Notes: generated by a model not told the origin, from the letters alone. 64,000 nucleotides of DNA from Roseibium sp. (GCA_017643215.1 JAEPNV010000007.1:186001-250000), one strand, 5' to 3'. Shown: positions 27,502 through 37,138, counted from the stretch's first letter. Made by a program: numbers and translations.

Positions 27502-30500
27502 GCGGCATGCACCTTGTCAGGGTCGCCTTGAATGCCGCCAGATCGTACCGGCTCAAATGACTTTGCAGTTCACTCACCAACGGCCCGTTGGACGGATCCA
27601 TCGAGATTTCGGCAAGCTTTGCTTCGATCCCCTCCACGTAGCCGATTTCGCCAAACTCAATCATGTCCGCAATATGATTGGCGCCGGGTGATGCGAAGAT
27701 GTCCGATGGTTCGGCGTCTTCGTCTACCGCCTTCCTGTTTGCGGTCCACACAAGACCAATTTGGGCTCTCATGATGTCAAGGAGCTGACGGACCGCAAAG
27801 GGCTTCGCGATTTCAGCGTTGTGCGGCAACGGGCCGACCGGCCGAAGGGTTTGATCGCCGATATTGGCGGACAGCATGATGATTGGCGTGCGCGCGCCGC
27901 GGTCTCGAAGTTCGCTTGCCAGTTCCCAGCCGTTCATTCCCGGCATCAGAATGTCAATGAGATAAAGATCCGGATCGGATCCGGTTATCTCTGTCAGGCA
28001 TTGCTCGCCGCTGCCCGCTTCCAGCACGGCAAAACCGAGGGGTGACAGGATGTCAGATACCAGCGCCCGGTGATCGGGATTGTCATCAACAACGGCGATG
28101 GTCCGCCGCGGACCAACGTACCCCCGAATAACCGCACTGGGACTTGGCGGCGCATGTGATCGGTCGACCGCCGCCAGCATCAATCGCACCTCAAATGTGC
28201 TTCCCTGCCCCGGTTCGCTCGACACCGCGATCGCACCGCCGAGCGTTTCGGTAAGCAGTTTGGTAATGGTCAGGCCAAGCCCGAGACCGGGCGCGTTCGC
28301 ACGCTGACCAGTTCCGCCGCGTTCAAAGGGTTCGAAAATCTTGGCCTGTTCCTCAAGCGGAATGCCAGGCCCGGAATCGGAGACGGTAAAACAGGCCACC
28401 TGCGAACGGTAATCGACCTTCAGCTTGATCGATCCCTTGTCGGTGAATTTCACGGCGTTCGACAGAAGGTTCACAAGGATCTGCCGGAGCCGCTTTTCAT
28501 CGGTTCGAACATAGGCGGGCAGGTTCGTGGACGTTTCGAATTCGAATGCAAGCCCCTTTGCCGACGCCTGCATCTGGAACATGTCGACGATCTGGCCGAG
28601 CACGTCGTGGATGTTGATTTCGTTGGAATAGACCTGAAGCCGGCCGGCCTCGATCCGCGAGATGTCCAGCAATCCGTCGATCAAACCCGACAAGTGCTCC
28701 GCGCTGCGCCGGATCGTGTCGATAGCCGGTTTTCGCGCCGGCGGAATGTGATCATCCTGTTGCAGGACCTGGGCATAACCCATCACCGCATTCAGCGGTG
28801 TCCGGAGTTCATGGCTCAACCCGATCACATAGCGGCTCTTGGCCAGATTGGCCGCCTCTGCATCTTCCTTTGCCTTTTGCAGGGCGGCATCCGTCACCTG
28901 GTGCGCATCGATTTCCTTTTGAAGGAGCGCATTTTGACGGGCTGATTCCTCTTCCGCCACATACCGCGTGTCATTCGCCAGAACGAGAAACCAACTGGCA
29001 ATCCCCGCCACAATCGCAAAAACGAAGAAAATTAGCGAAACCGTTTGGGCGATGATGCCGGTCGGGTCGCCGAGCCGCGCTGCGGCCTGCGCGTAGATGA
29101 CCCAAAGGACGATCCCGATGCCGGCCATCGACAGCATAGTGGTCAAGGCGTAGCGCCCAAGCCGGGTGCGCATGTATGAAAGAACCCACCCCGGCAACAC
29201 CCGGCTGGCCGCCTCCGAAACCTGAAACGCAATCCGCGCCTTGGGTTTGCAAAGGTCATGGCACCGCGCATCGAGCGAACAGCACAACGAGCAAATCGGC
29301 GCCTGATACGCGGGGCAATAGGCCATGTCTTCCGGTTCGAAGGGATTTTCGCAGATCGAGCAGGCGATATGGTCTTTGTCTTGCCAACTCCTGCGCGGTT
29401 TGCGGGCGAGGTAAAAACGACCGTTTGTCGCAAACGCGATTGCGGGCGCCGACACGAACGCAACGGCCATGGCGAGAAATGTCGCCAGCGCGCCCGTCGT
29501 CTCGCCAAAGTAGCCAAAATGCGCGAGCAGCGCCGATCCGGTCGCCAACACCATGGCCCCGGTGCCAACCGGATTGATGTCGTAAAGATGCGCGCGCTTA
29601 AACTCGATGCCCGGCGGCGACAGGCCGAGCGGTTTGTTGATGAACAGATCCGCCGAGATGGCGCTCAGCCACGCCATGGCGATGATGGAAAACACGCCGA
29701 GCGTTTCTTCCAAGAGCTTGTAGATCCCAAGCTCCATCAAAAGCAAGGCGATGCCGACGTTGAACACCAGCCAGACCACGCGGCCGGGATGCGAATGGGT
29801 CAGTCGCGAAAAGAAATTCGACCAGGCCAGCGATCCCGCATAGGCGTTCATGACATTGATCTTGAGCTGCGCAACGACCACGAAGGCCGCCATCAGGATC
29901 AGGACCATGGTTTCGTTCGGGATCATATATCCGAACGCGACGGTGTACATCCGGGACGGCTCGTCCGCGTGCTCGACCGGCACGCCGTGGGAAAGAACAA
30001 GGACGGCCAGAAAGGATCCGGCCAGCATTTTCGGCGCGCCGAGCACGACCCATCCAGGACCGGCGAGAAACAACGCGAACCGATGGCGACCCCGGGCCAG
30101 GTCCTTGCCGGGCAAGAACCTCAGAAAATCGACCTGCTCGCCGATTTGAGCCATGAGGGCGAGAATGACGGCGCTCGCGGCGCCGAACTGCACCAAGCTG
30201 ACACTCGACCATCCACCGCCTTCGGCTCGCGGAAGACCGGTGAGCGGATCAATGCCGGCGAAGCTGAGCCATTTGCCGATCGCCTGCCAATCGGTCAAGG
30301 CGATGAAGACGAACGGAAGGATGTTCAGCACGATCCAAAAGGGCTGCGTCGCGATCTGGAACCGGCTGATCCAGGCGATTCCATGCGTGACAAGCGGAAT
30401 GACCGCCACCGCGCTGATGATGTACCCGAGCCAAAGAGGTATCCCGAACGCATATTCCAGCGCGCTGGACATGATCGAGGCTTCGATCGCAAACAGCAAA

Positions 30501-30880
30501 AATGTGAAACTGGCATAGATCAGCGAGGTGATGGTCGAGCCGATATAGCCAAATCCGGCCCCGCGCGTCAGAAGATCGATATCGACGCCGTGCCGCATCG
30601 CGTACCGGGCGATGGGCATACCGACCAAGAGCAACACGGCGCTGCCGACCAGGATGGCCAGGAACGCGTTCGCCGTTCCATGCGACAGGGTGATCGCACC
30701 GCCGATGGCCTCCAGGGCCAAAAAGGAAATCGCGCCGATCGCCGTTTGTGAAATCGCCCGGGAGGAAAACCGCCGCGCGCTTTTCGCCGTGAAACGGAGC
30801 GCGTAGTCCTCAAGTGTCTGGTTGTTGACCCATTTGTTGTATTGGCGGCGGATCGGCAGAATACGCTGGCGGGCCGTCAT
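27491..30880 (-). CDS. Hybrid sensor histidine kinase fused to an NCS1-type permease
   Basis: Membrane sensor in which a nucleobase/cation-symporter-like permease (about residues 1-480, roughly 12 hydrophobic segments) leads into a cysteine-rich zinc-finger-like patch (about 503-540; CSIC, ICSLCC, RCHDLC), two more membrane segments (about 575-660), a HisKA domain with SHELRTPLNAVMG (His near 689), a HATPase domain (about 773-897) and a receiver domain (about 923-1045, Asp in YLIDILMPG). A roughly 85-residue tail of unknown function ends the protein. I chose the ATG at 30880, just before conserved permease sequence; 30982 is possible. The neighbouring urt operon suggests it senses urea or a related nitrogen compound, which is an inference. 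Confidence 0.88.
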   Translation of the reverse strand: MTARQRILPIRRQYNKWVNNQTLEDYALRFTAKSARRFSSRAISQTAIGAISFLALEAIGGAITLSHGTANAFLAILVGSAVLLLVGMPIARYAMRHGVDIDLLTRGAGFGYIGSTITSLIYASFTFLLFAIEASIMSSALEYAFGIPLWLGYIISAVAVIPLVTHGIAWISRFQIATQPFWIVLNILPFVFIALTDWQAIGKWLSFAGIDPLTGLPRAEGGGWSSVSLVQFGAASAVILALMAQIGEQVDFLRFLPGKDLARGRHRFALFLAGPGWVVLGAPKMLAGSFLAVLVLSHGVPVEHADEPSRMYTVAFGYMIPNETMVLILMAAFVVVAQLKINVMNAYAGSLAWSNFFSRLTHSHPGRVVWLVFNVGIALLLMELGIYKLLEETLGVFSIIAMAWLSAISADLFINKPLGLSPPGIEFKRAHLYDINPVGTGAMVLATGSALLAHFGYFGETTGALATFLAMAVAFVSAPAIAFATNGRFYLARKPRRSWQDKDHIACSICENPFEPEDMAYCPAYQAPICSLCCSLDARCHDLCKPKARIAFQVSEAASRVLPGWVLSYMRTRLGRYALTTMLSMAGIGIVLWVIYAQAAARLGDPTGIIAQTVSLIFFVFAIVAGIASWFLVLANDTRYVAEEESARQNALLQKEIDAHQVTDAALQKAKEDAEAANLAKSRYVIGLSHELRTPLNAVMGYAQVLQQDDHIPPARKPAIDTIRRSAEHLSGLIDGLLDISRIEAGRLQVYSNEINIHDVLGQIVDMFQMQASAKGLAFEFETSTNLPAYVRTDEKRLRQILVNLLSNAVKFTDKGSIKLKVDYRSQVACFTVSDSGPGIPLEEQAKIFEPFERGGTGQRANAPGLGLGLTITKLLTETLGGAIAVSSEPGQGSTFEVRLMLAAVDRSHAPPSPSAVIRGYVGPRRTIAVVDDNPDHRALVSDILSPLGFAVLEAGSGEQCLTEITGSDPDLYLIDILMPGMNGWELASELRDRGARTPIIMLSANIGDQTLRPVGPLPHNAEIAKPFAVRQLLDIMRAQIGLVWTANRKAVDEDAEPSDIFASPGANHIADMIEFGEIGYVEGIEAKLAEISMDPSNGPLVSELQSHLSRYDLAAFKATLTRCMPHDG

Positions 30881-31046
30881 CTCAACGCCCACACATTTAT
30901 CAATCGCCCAGAAAATGGGCAAAAACCAAGTCTCACTGGCGCAAGACCAGCCCCACGTCCGTCCATGTCGGAGGCACAGCACATTCCGTGCCGTTTGCCG
31001 CCATACACTATGATTCAGCGTGAGATTGCGGCCGTGCGAGGCGGTC

Positions 31047-31062
31047 TACGTCAATTGACGTA
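31047..31062. promoter_or_regulatory. Perfect 16-bp palindrome between the kinase gene and urtA
   Basis: TACGTCAATTGACGTA lies in the 286-bp divergent region, about 105 bp before the urtA ATG and 167 bp before the kinase start. A perfect 16-base palindrome with TACGT arms is typical of a dimeric regulator site; the nearby LuxR-type regulator is the natural candidate. Confidence 0.55.
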
Positions 31063-31166
31063 TGTCGCGGCGCAGCAAAACAAGCGCACGATTTCTCCCC
31101 GCCAGCGGCAGCCTCCCGCCGCGCAAAGGCTTTTTGTTTTTGAGGGCAAACAGAAGGGGAACACTC

Positions 31167-32453
31167 ATGAAGAAGATTTTCAGGAACGCGGCACTGGCCG
31201 GCCTCATGGCCTCAACCATGATCGCCGGTGCGTCCGCCGAAGAAGAAACGATCAAGGTCGGGATTTTGCATTCATTGTCCGGCACGATGGCCATTTCCGA
31301 AACCACGCTGAAAGACGTCATGTTGATGCTCATCGAAGAGCAGAACAAGAAAGGTGGCGTGCTCGGCAAAAAACTGGAGGCTGTCGTTGTCGATCCGGCA
31401 TCCGACTGGCCGCTCTTTGCCGAGAAGGCGCGCGAGCTGATCGAAGTGAACGAGGTCGACGCCGTGTTCGGTTGCTGGACGTCGGTGTCCCGCAAATCCG
31501 TTCTTCCGGTTTTCGAAGAGCTGAACTCGCTGCTTTTCTATCCGGTCCAGTATGAGGGTGAGGAATCCCAGCGCAACGTCTTCTACACCGGCGCGGCCCC
31601 CAACCAGCAGGCGATTCCGGCGGTCGACTACCTGATGAACGAGGAAGGCGTTGAACGCTGGGTGCTGGCCGGCACGGACTACGTCTATCCGCGCACGACC
31701 AACAAGATCCTTGAAGCTTATCTCAAGTCGAAAGGCGTCGCGGAAGAAGACATCATGATCAACTACACGCCATTCGGCCATTCCGACTGGCAGACGATCG
31801 TCTCCGACATCAAGTCCTTCGGGTCCGCTGGCAAGAAAACGGCCGTGGTTTCGACGATCAATGGTGACGCCAACGTTCCGTTCTATAAGGAACTCGGCAA
31901 TGCCGGCATCAAGGCCGAAGACATTCCGGTCGTCGCCTTCTCGGTCGGCGAAGAGGAACTCGCCGGTCTGGATACCGCCCCGCTCGTCGGACACCTGGCC
32001 GCCTGGAACTACTTCCAGTCCGCCGACACAGATGCAAATGCCGAGTTCATCGAGACATGGCAGGCCTTCATCGGTGACGAGGAGCGCGTGACCAACGACC
32101 CGATGGAAGCCCATTACATCGGCTTCAACATGTGGGTGAAAGCGGTCGAAAAGGCCGGCACAACAGATGCGGACGCGGTCATCGACTCCATCGTTGGTGT
32201 GTCCGTTCCCAATCTGACGGGCGGGTACTCGGCGATGATGCCGAACCACCACATCACCAAGCCGGTCTTGATCGGCGAGATCCAGGACGACGGTCAATTT
32301 GAGACCGTTTGGGAGACCTCCGGCCTCGTCGTTGGCGATGCATGGTCCGACTATCTGGAAGGCTCCAAGGATCTGATTTCCGATTGGCGGTCGCCCATGT
32401 CCTGCGGCAACTTCAACGTCGCCACCGGCAAATGCGGCGGCTCCGGCTCCTAA
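31167..32453 (+). CDS. urtA: Urea ABC transporter, substrate-binding protein
   Basis: Periplasmic receptor of the high-affinity urea importer. The 428-residue protein has a signal peptide (residues 1-24, ending GASA) and a type I binding fold starting KVGILHSLSGTMAISE, a signature of the UrtA/amide-binding branch. It also carries GCWTSVSRKSVLPVFEE and PVQYEGEES, shared with UrtA. The ATG at 31167 has AAGGGG 8 bases upstream; an extension to 31062 would precede the signal peptide. It is the first of five urt genes and is divergent from the permease-kinase gene. Distinguishing it from the amide receptor FmdD rests on the complete urtABCDE set. Confidence 0.93.
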   Translation: MKKIFRNAALAGLMASTMIAGASAEEETIKVGILHSLSGTMAISETTLKDVMLMLIEEQNKKGGVLGKKLEAVVVDPASDWPLFAEKARELIEVNEVDAVFGCWTSVSRKSVLPVFEELNSLLFYPVQYEGEESQRNVFYTGAAPNQQAIPAVDYLMNEEGVERWVLAGTDYVYPRTTNKILEAYLKSKGVAEEDIMINYTPFGHSDWQTIVSDIKSFGSAGKKTAVVSTINGDANVPFYKELGNAGIKAEDIPVVAFSVGEEELAGLDTAPLVGHLAAWNYFQSADTDANAEFIETWQAFIGDEERVTNDPMEAHYIGFNMWVKAVEKAGTTDADAVIDSIVGVSVPNLTGGYSAMMPNHHITKPVLIGEIQDDGQFETVWETSGLVVGDAWSDYLEGSKDLISDWRSPMSCGNFNVATGKCGGSGS

Positions 32454-32568
32454 GGATCTGAGGCGGGAGGCAGCTCTTAGGCTACCTCCCATTCCGCTCG
32501 ACGCTTTGGCAAACACGGCGCGTTGGCGTTCCAAAGTGTGGCGTTCGGGAACGAAATCCGGTGGATCG

Positions 32569-34200
32569 ATGTACTTGCTAAGACGACTGGCCATAGCGAT
32601 CGGCCTGTTTCTGTGTTGCACCGCGCCTGGCCTGCACCCGGCATTGGCCCAGGACGGTCTTGAGGCGCTCCGGCCGCTGGTCAACGAACTTGCCAAAGGC
32701 AAGTTCAAGGAGACCGAGCAGCAGGTGGCCGCGCTGGTCGCGACCGGCGACCCGGCTGTTGCCCCCGCGCTCGAAGCCCTGGGGGCCGGTGATCTTTTTT
32801 TCCGAAAGTCGGATGGGGCCGTCTTCATCGCGGAAAAGGCCGGAAAGGGTTACGCGCTAACCGATCCCCTGACGCTTGAACCAGCCGGCGAAGCCGGACG
32901 CCGTGAGGTCAGCAAGATCAAGGTCAACAACCGGCTGCGCCGTACGATCAGAGCCGCGCTTGGATCTTTGACGCTGATGGCGCCGGATCCTGACGTGCGC
33001 CGTGCGGCCGCGGAGGCGATATTCAAGGCCAAAGACCCGGACAGCATTGAAGCGCTGGACGCGGCCTTGGCGCAGGAGACCGACCCGCGGGTGCAGACGG
33101 TCATGGAACAGGCCCGTGCCGCGGCCGTCCTGAACTCCGATCTCGACGACTCCGTCAAACTGAACGCGATCCAAACGCTTGAAGACAAGGCGAGCCGCGA
33201 AGCCCTGTCGGTCCTTATCGGCGCGCAGGCGACGGCCAGCGGAGCCGTCCTCGATGCGGCGACAACCGCGATTGAGCGGATCAACAAATCCCTTGCCATG
33301 TGGGACGCGGCCCAAAACGTCTGGTACGGCGTTTCCCTGGGCTCGGTTCTGCTTCTTGCCGCGATCGGACTGGCGATCACCTTCGGTGTCATGGGGGTGA
33401 TCAACATGGCGCATGGCGAAATGGTCATGATCGGCGCCTATGTCACCTTTGTCGTGCAGGAGCTGATCCGCAGTTCAGCCCCGGGCTTGTTCGACTATTC
33501 GCTGTTTATCGCGCTGCCGCTCGCCTTTCTCACCGCCGGCGCGATCGGCATCGGCATTGAACGCGGCGTGATCCGGTTTCTCTATGGCCGGCCCCTGGAA
33601 ACACTGCTGGCAACCTGGGGAATCTCGCTGATTTTACAGCAGGCGGTGCGGTCGATCTTTGGCCCAACCAATCGGGAGGTCGGCAATCCGGAGTGGATGT
33701 CGGGCGCATTTGAACTCGGCCACATGACCATCACGTACAACCGGATGTGGATCGTCCTCTTTGCGATCCTGGTCTTTGCCGGTCTCATCTTGGTTCTGAA
33801 GAAAACCCCGTTTGGGCTCTATACCCGCGCTGTCACCCAGAACCGGCGCATGGCCGCCTCCATGGGCATTCGCACGCCCTGGATCGACGCCCTGACCTTC
33901 GGGCTTGGATCCGGCATTGCCGGCATCGCCGGCGTGGCGTTGTCCCAAATCGACAATGTCTCGCCCAACCTTGGTCAAGGCTACATCATCGACAGCTTCA
34001 TGGTGGTTGTCTTTGGCGGCGTTGGGAACCTTTGGGGCACGCTGGTCGGCGCGATGACGCTCGGCATCGTCAACAAGTTCCTGGAGCCCTATGCCGGCGC
34101 CGTGCTCGGCAAGATCCTCGTGCTGGTCTTCATCATTCTCTTTATCCAGAAGCGTCCACGGGGTCTCTTTGCCCTCAAGGGCCGGGCGGTCGAAGCATGA
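32569..34200 (+). CDS. urtB: Urea ABC transporter, permease UrtB
   Basis: Membrane subunit of the urea importer. The 543-residue protein has a signal-like N-terminus (1-27), a periplasmic alpha-helical repeat region (about 28-250, HEAT-like, typical of UrtB), and a LivH-type permease domain from about residue 257 (MGVINMAHGEMVMIGAY). The ATG at 32569 directly precedes the signal sequence; an upstream frame start at 32506 is less likely. The stop overlaps the urtC start. Confidence 0.93.
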   Translation: MYLLRRLAIAIGLFLCCTAPGLHPALAQDGLEALRPLVNELAKGKFKETEQQVAALVATGDPAVAPALEALGAGDLFFRKSDGAVFIAEKAGKGYALTDPLTLEPAGEAGRREVSKIKVNNRLRRTIRAALGSLTLMAPDPDVRRAAAEAIFKAKDPDSIEALDAALAQETDPRVQTVMEQARAAAVLNSDLDDSVKLNAIQTLEDKASREALSVLIGAQATASGAVLDAATTAIERINKSLAMWDAAQNVWYGVSLGSVLLLAAIGLAITFGVMGVINMAHGEMVMIGAYVTFVVQELIRSSAPGLFDYSLFIALPLAFLTAGAIGIGIERGVIRFLYGRPLETLLATWGISLILQQAVRSIFGPTNREVGNPEWMSGAFELGHMTITYNRMWIVLFAILVFAGLILVLKKTPFGLYTRAVTQNRRMAASMGIRTPWIDALTFGLGSGIAGIAGVALSQIDNVSPNLGQGYIIDSFMVVVFGGVGNLWGTLVGAMTLGIVNKFLEPYAGAVLGKILVLVFIILFIQKRPRGLFALKGRAVEA

Positions 34201-35423
34201 TGACCTCGCTTTTGTTCCGCGCCATGGATGCCAAGGCCGGCGTTTTCCTGGCGATCCTTCTCACCGTCATCATCCTGGTTCCGGCGGCGAACCTGCTGCT
34301 GCCTGAAAGCCACCCGCTCCATGTGCCGACCTATGCCGTCACCTTGATGGGCAAGTACCTGACCTATGCGCTGCTCGCCCTTTCCGTCGATCTCGTCTGG
34401 GGGTTTTGCGGCATTCTGTCGTTGGGGCATGCGGCGTTTTTCGCGCTCGGCGGCTACGCGATGGGCATGTATTTGATGCGCCAGATCGGCACCCGGGGTG
34501 TTTACGGGGACCCGGTCCTTCCCGATTTCATGGTGTTCCTGAACTGGCAGGAACTGCCGTGGTACTGGTACGGCTTCGACATGTTCTGGTTCGCCGCGCT
34601 GATGGTGCTGTTGGCGCCCGGCGTGTTGGCGTTCGTGTTCGGCTGGTTCGCCTTCCGCTCCCGGGTCACGGGCGTTTATCTGTCGATCATCACCCAGGCG
34701 CTGACGTATGCCTTGCTGCTTGCCTTCTTTCGCAATGACATGGGCTTTGGCGGCAACAACGGCCTCACCGACTTCAAGGACATTCTCGGTTTCGACGTCC
34801 AGGCGGACACCACGCGCGCGGGCCTTTTCGCGGCCTCGGGCATCGCTCTGGGCCTGTGTTTCCTCATTTGCAAGATCATCACCAAGTCCAAGCTTGGCAA
34901 GGTTCTGGTCGCGGTGCGCGATGCGGAAAGCCGGACGCGGTTCCTCGGGTATCGGGTCGAACACTATAAACTGTTCGTCTGGACGATTTCGGCGATGATG
35001 GCCGGGATCGCCGGCGCGCTTTATGTCCCGCAGGTCGGGATCATCAATCCCGGCGAATTCGCGCCGGCCAACTCCATTGAGGTCGTAATCTGGGTTGCCG
35101 TTGGCGGCCGCGCGACGCTCGTCGGCCCGGTGATCGGGGCCGTGCTGGTGAACTTTGCCAAGACCTGGTTCACCGCGGCGCTCCCCGATGTCTGGCTGTT
35201 CGCGCTCGGCGCGCTGTTTGTAGTGGTCACCCTGTTCCTTCCGAAAGGCATCGTCGGCGCGGTCGGCCAGGGCTGGTCCGCGTTGGCGGCCCGGCGCAAA
35301 TCCACCTCGAAGGTCAAGGCGGGGTCGGATGATCCGCCAGGATCCGCGCCGGCCGTGCCGGTGTCTGAATCCGGCCCGCCCAAGTCCCGGATGCCGGCAC
35401 CCGATCCCCAGCCGGCGGAGTAA
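34197..35423 (+). CDS. urtC: Urea ABC transporter, permease UrtC
   Basis: Second membrane subunit, LivM-type. The 408-residue protein has about nine hydrophobic segments and the conserved LSLGHAAFFALGGY and GGNNGLTDF motifs of UrtC. Two adjacent ATGs (34197, 34200) are possible; the first overlaps the urtB stop by 4 bp. The last about 45 residues are a proline- and serine-rich hydrophilic tail (PPGSAPAVPVSESGPP) that is not part of the transporter core. Confidence 0.93.
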   Translation: MMTSLLFRAMDAKAGVFLAILLTVIILVPAANLLLPESHPLHVPTYAVTLMGKYLTYALLALSVDLVWGFCGILSLGHAAFFALGGYAMGMYLMRQIGTRGVYGDPVLPDFMVFLNWQELPWYWYGFDMFWFAALMVLLAPGVLAFVFGWFAFRSRVTGVYLSIITQALTYALLLAFFRNDMGFGGNNGLTDFKDILGFDVQADTTRAGLFAASGIALGLCFLICKIITKSKLGKVLVAVRDAESRTRFLGYRVEHYKLFVWTISAMMAGIAGALYVPQVGIINPGEFAPANSIEVVIWVAVGGRATLVGPVIGAVLVNFAKTWFTAALPDVWLFALGALFVVVTLFLPKGIVGAVGQGWSALAARRKSTSKVKAGSDDPPGSAPAVPVSESGPPKSRMPAPDPQPAE

Positions 35424-35426
35424 CCC

Positions 35427-36173
35427 ATGACCCGAAGCACAAGCCTATTGTATCTCGACGGCGTGTCAGTCTCCTTTGACGGCTTCAAGGCGCTCAATGA
35501 CCTGTCAATGACGATCGATCCAGGCGAGATGCGCGCCATCATCGGTCCGAACGGGGCGGGAAAAACCACGATGATGGATGTCATCACGGGCAAAACCCGT
35601 CCGGACACGGGCGAGGTCTATTTCAATGGTGCCATTGATCTGACCGGCGAGGACGAAGCGTCCATCGCGGATTTGGGAATCGGCCGGAAATTTCAAAAGC
35701 CCACCGTCTTTGAAAGCCATACTGTCTGGGACAATCTGGAACTTGCTCTGAAGGCCCCGCGCGGTCCCTTCGCGACCCTGTTTCACGCCATCACAGGTGC
35801 GGAAAAGACCCGCATCGAAAACCTCCTCAATCTGGTTCGGCTTCAGGACAAGAGGGACGAGCTGGCCGCCCACCTCAGCCACGGTCAGAAACAGTGGCTG
35901 GAAATCGGTATGCTGCTTGCGCAGGACCCGAAGCTGCTGCTTGTCGACGAACCGGCGGCCGGCATGACCGACGCGGAAACAGCCGAAACGGCGGAGCTTT
36001 TGAAGGACATTTCGAAAGACCATTCCGTCGTTGTCGTGGAGCACGACATGACCTTTGTGCGCGCGCTCGATGTCAAGGTCACGGTCCTTCATGAAGGCTC
36101 GGTCCTGGCCGAAGGATCGTTGGACCATGTCTCGGGCGACGACCGTGTCGTCGAAGTTTATCTGGGGCGCTGA
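35427..36173 (+). CDS. urtD: Urea ABC transporter, ATPase UrtD
   Basis: Cytoplasmic ATPase powering urea uptake. The 248-residue protein has Walker A GPNGAGKTT (40-48), the Q-loop segment RKFQKPTVFESHTV typical of UrtD, a signature variant LSHGQKQWLEIGM, Walker B LLLVDEPAAGM and the switch His in VVEHDMTFV. It starts 3 bp after urtC. The following 176-bp gap before urtE is unusual for the operon. Confidence 0.95.
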   Translation: MTRSTSLLYLDGVSVSFDGFKALNDLSMTIDPGEMRAIIGPNGAGKTTMMDVITGKTRPDTGEVYFNGAIDLTGEDEASIADLGIGRKFQKPTVFESHTVWDNLELALKAPRGPFATLFHAITGAEKTRIENLLNLVRLQDKRDELAAHLSHGQKQWLEIGMLLAQDPKLLLVDEPAAGMTDAETAETAELLKDISKDHSVVVVEHDMTFVRALDVKVTVLHEGSVLAEGSLDHVSGDDRVVEVYLGR

Positions 36174-36349
36174 AGATGCGGCTGCGGCACAGGCCTTTCG
36201 CCGGTCGAACCGGACGGCGCGCCGTCGAATACCGGGGACGCGGCGCGCGGAGATACCAGATCCTTGGGTCTCCGGTCCGGGTCCGCGCCGTACTTGGCCG
36301 GGATCACGCCCACGCAGATACCAACCTTTGCCAATAGCGGACATCAGCA

Positions 36350-37045
36350 ATGCTCAATGTTGACCGGATTGACCTCCACTACGGCGCGGCACAGGCGCTT
36401 AAAAAGGTCTCACTTCAGGCCGAGATCGGTAAAGTCACCTGCCTGATGGGCCGCAACGGCGTCGGCAAAACCTCCACCTTGCGTGCCGTGGCGGGCCAAC
36501 ATGGAATCACGTCCGGCACAATCACGTGGGACGGCACGGATATTTCCGGGCTTCCGGCCCACGCCCGCGCGCGCAAGGGAATTGCCGTCGTCCCTCAGGG
36601 GCGCGAGATCTTTCCGCTCTTGAGCGTCAAGGAAAATCTTGAAACCGGCTACGCGCCGCTCGCGCGCAAGGACCGGTCTTTGCCCGACAGCATCTTTGAC
36701 CTCTTTCCGGTCCTCAAGGACATGCTCAGCCGCCGCGGTGGCGACTTGTCCGGGGGCCAGCAGCAGCAATTGGCGATTGCCCGTGCCCTTGTCACCCGCC
36801 CCAGGCTTTTGATCCTCGACGAACCGACGGAGGGCATTCAACCCTCCATCATCAAGGATATCGGACGCGCCATCACCTGGTTGCGGCAGCAGGGCAATAT
36901 GGCGATCGTCCTCGTCGAGCAGTATTTCGAATTCGCCCGCGACCTTGCGGATTCATTCGCCGTCATGGACCGGGGCGAGATCGTCATGGCCGGTGATGCA
37001 AAAAACCTCGACGAAACCAAGGTTCGCGGCATGTTGACCGTTTAA
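36350..37045 (+). CDS. urtE: Urea ABC transporter, ATPase UrtE
   Basis: Second ATPase of the importer, LivF-type. The 231-residue protein has Walker A GRNGVGKTS (34-42), signature LSGGQQQQLAIARAL, Walker B LLILDEPTEGIQPS and LVEQYFEFA, the UrtE form of the switch region. A weak GCGGA lies upstream. The 176 bp between urtD and this gene contain GC-rich inverted segments but no frame I recognise. Last gene of the urt run; no urease genes follow in the window. Confidence 0.94.
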   Translation: MLNVDRIDLHYGAAQALKKVSLQAEIGKVTCLMGRNGVGKTSTLRAVAGQHGITSGTITWDGTDISGLPAHARARKGIAVVPQGREIFPLLSVKENLETGYAPLARKDRSLPDSIFDLFPVLKDMLSRRGGDLSGGQQQQLAIARALVTRPRLLILDEPTEGIQPSIIKDIGRAITWLRQQGNMAIVLVEQYFEFARDLADSFAVMDRGEIVMAGDAKNLDETKVRGMLTV

Positions 37046-37093
37046 GTCCCGGCTCAGGGACCGCGCCGCGCAACCAGCGCAAATGACAACGCT

Positions 37094-37137
37094 CCTAGGC
37101 CCTGTGGACGAGTTGGAGATGCATTTCGTCCACAGGG
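37094..37137. terminator. Long hairpin between convergent urtE and aldolase (repeat copy A)
   Basis: CCCTGTGGACGA (37100-37111) pairs perfectly with TCGTCCACAGGG (37126-37137), a 12-bp stem in the 93-bp gap between convergent genes. The left side starts with CCTAGGCCC and is copy A of a 37-base repeat also found at 38963-38999 and, inverted, at 39200-39236. It may therefore be both a bidirectional terminator and a repeat element. Confidence 0.65.
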
Positions 37138-37138
37138 A

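Noticed and set aside
29258..30751. Long plus-strand open frame antisense to the permease-kinase gene
   Set aside because: Its residues are mostly Arg, Asp, Gly and His, as expected from the reverse of GC-rich coding DNA; the minus-strand gene has clear domains.
30940..30960. Sigma54-like TGGCGC-N-AGC before urtA
   Set aside because: Spacing fits but the -12 block has two mismatches out of four; too weak to report.
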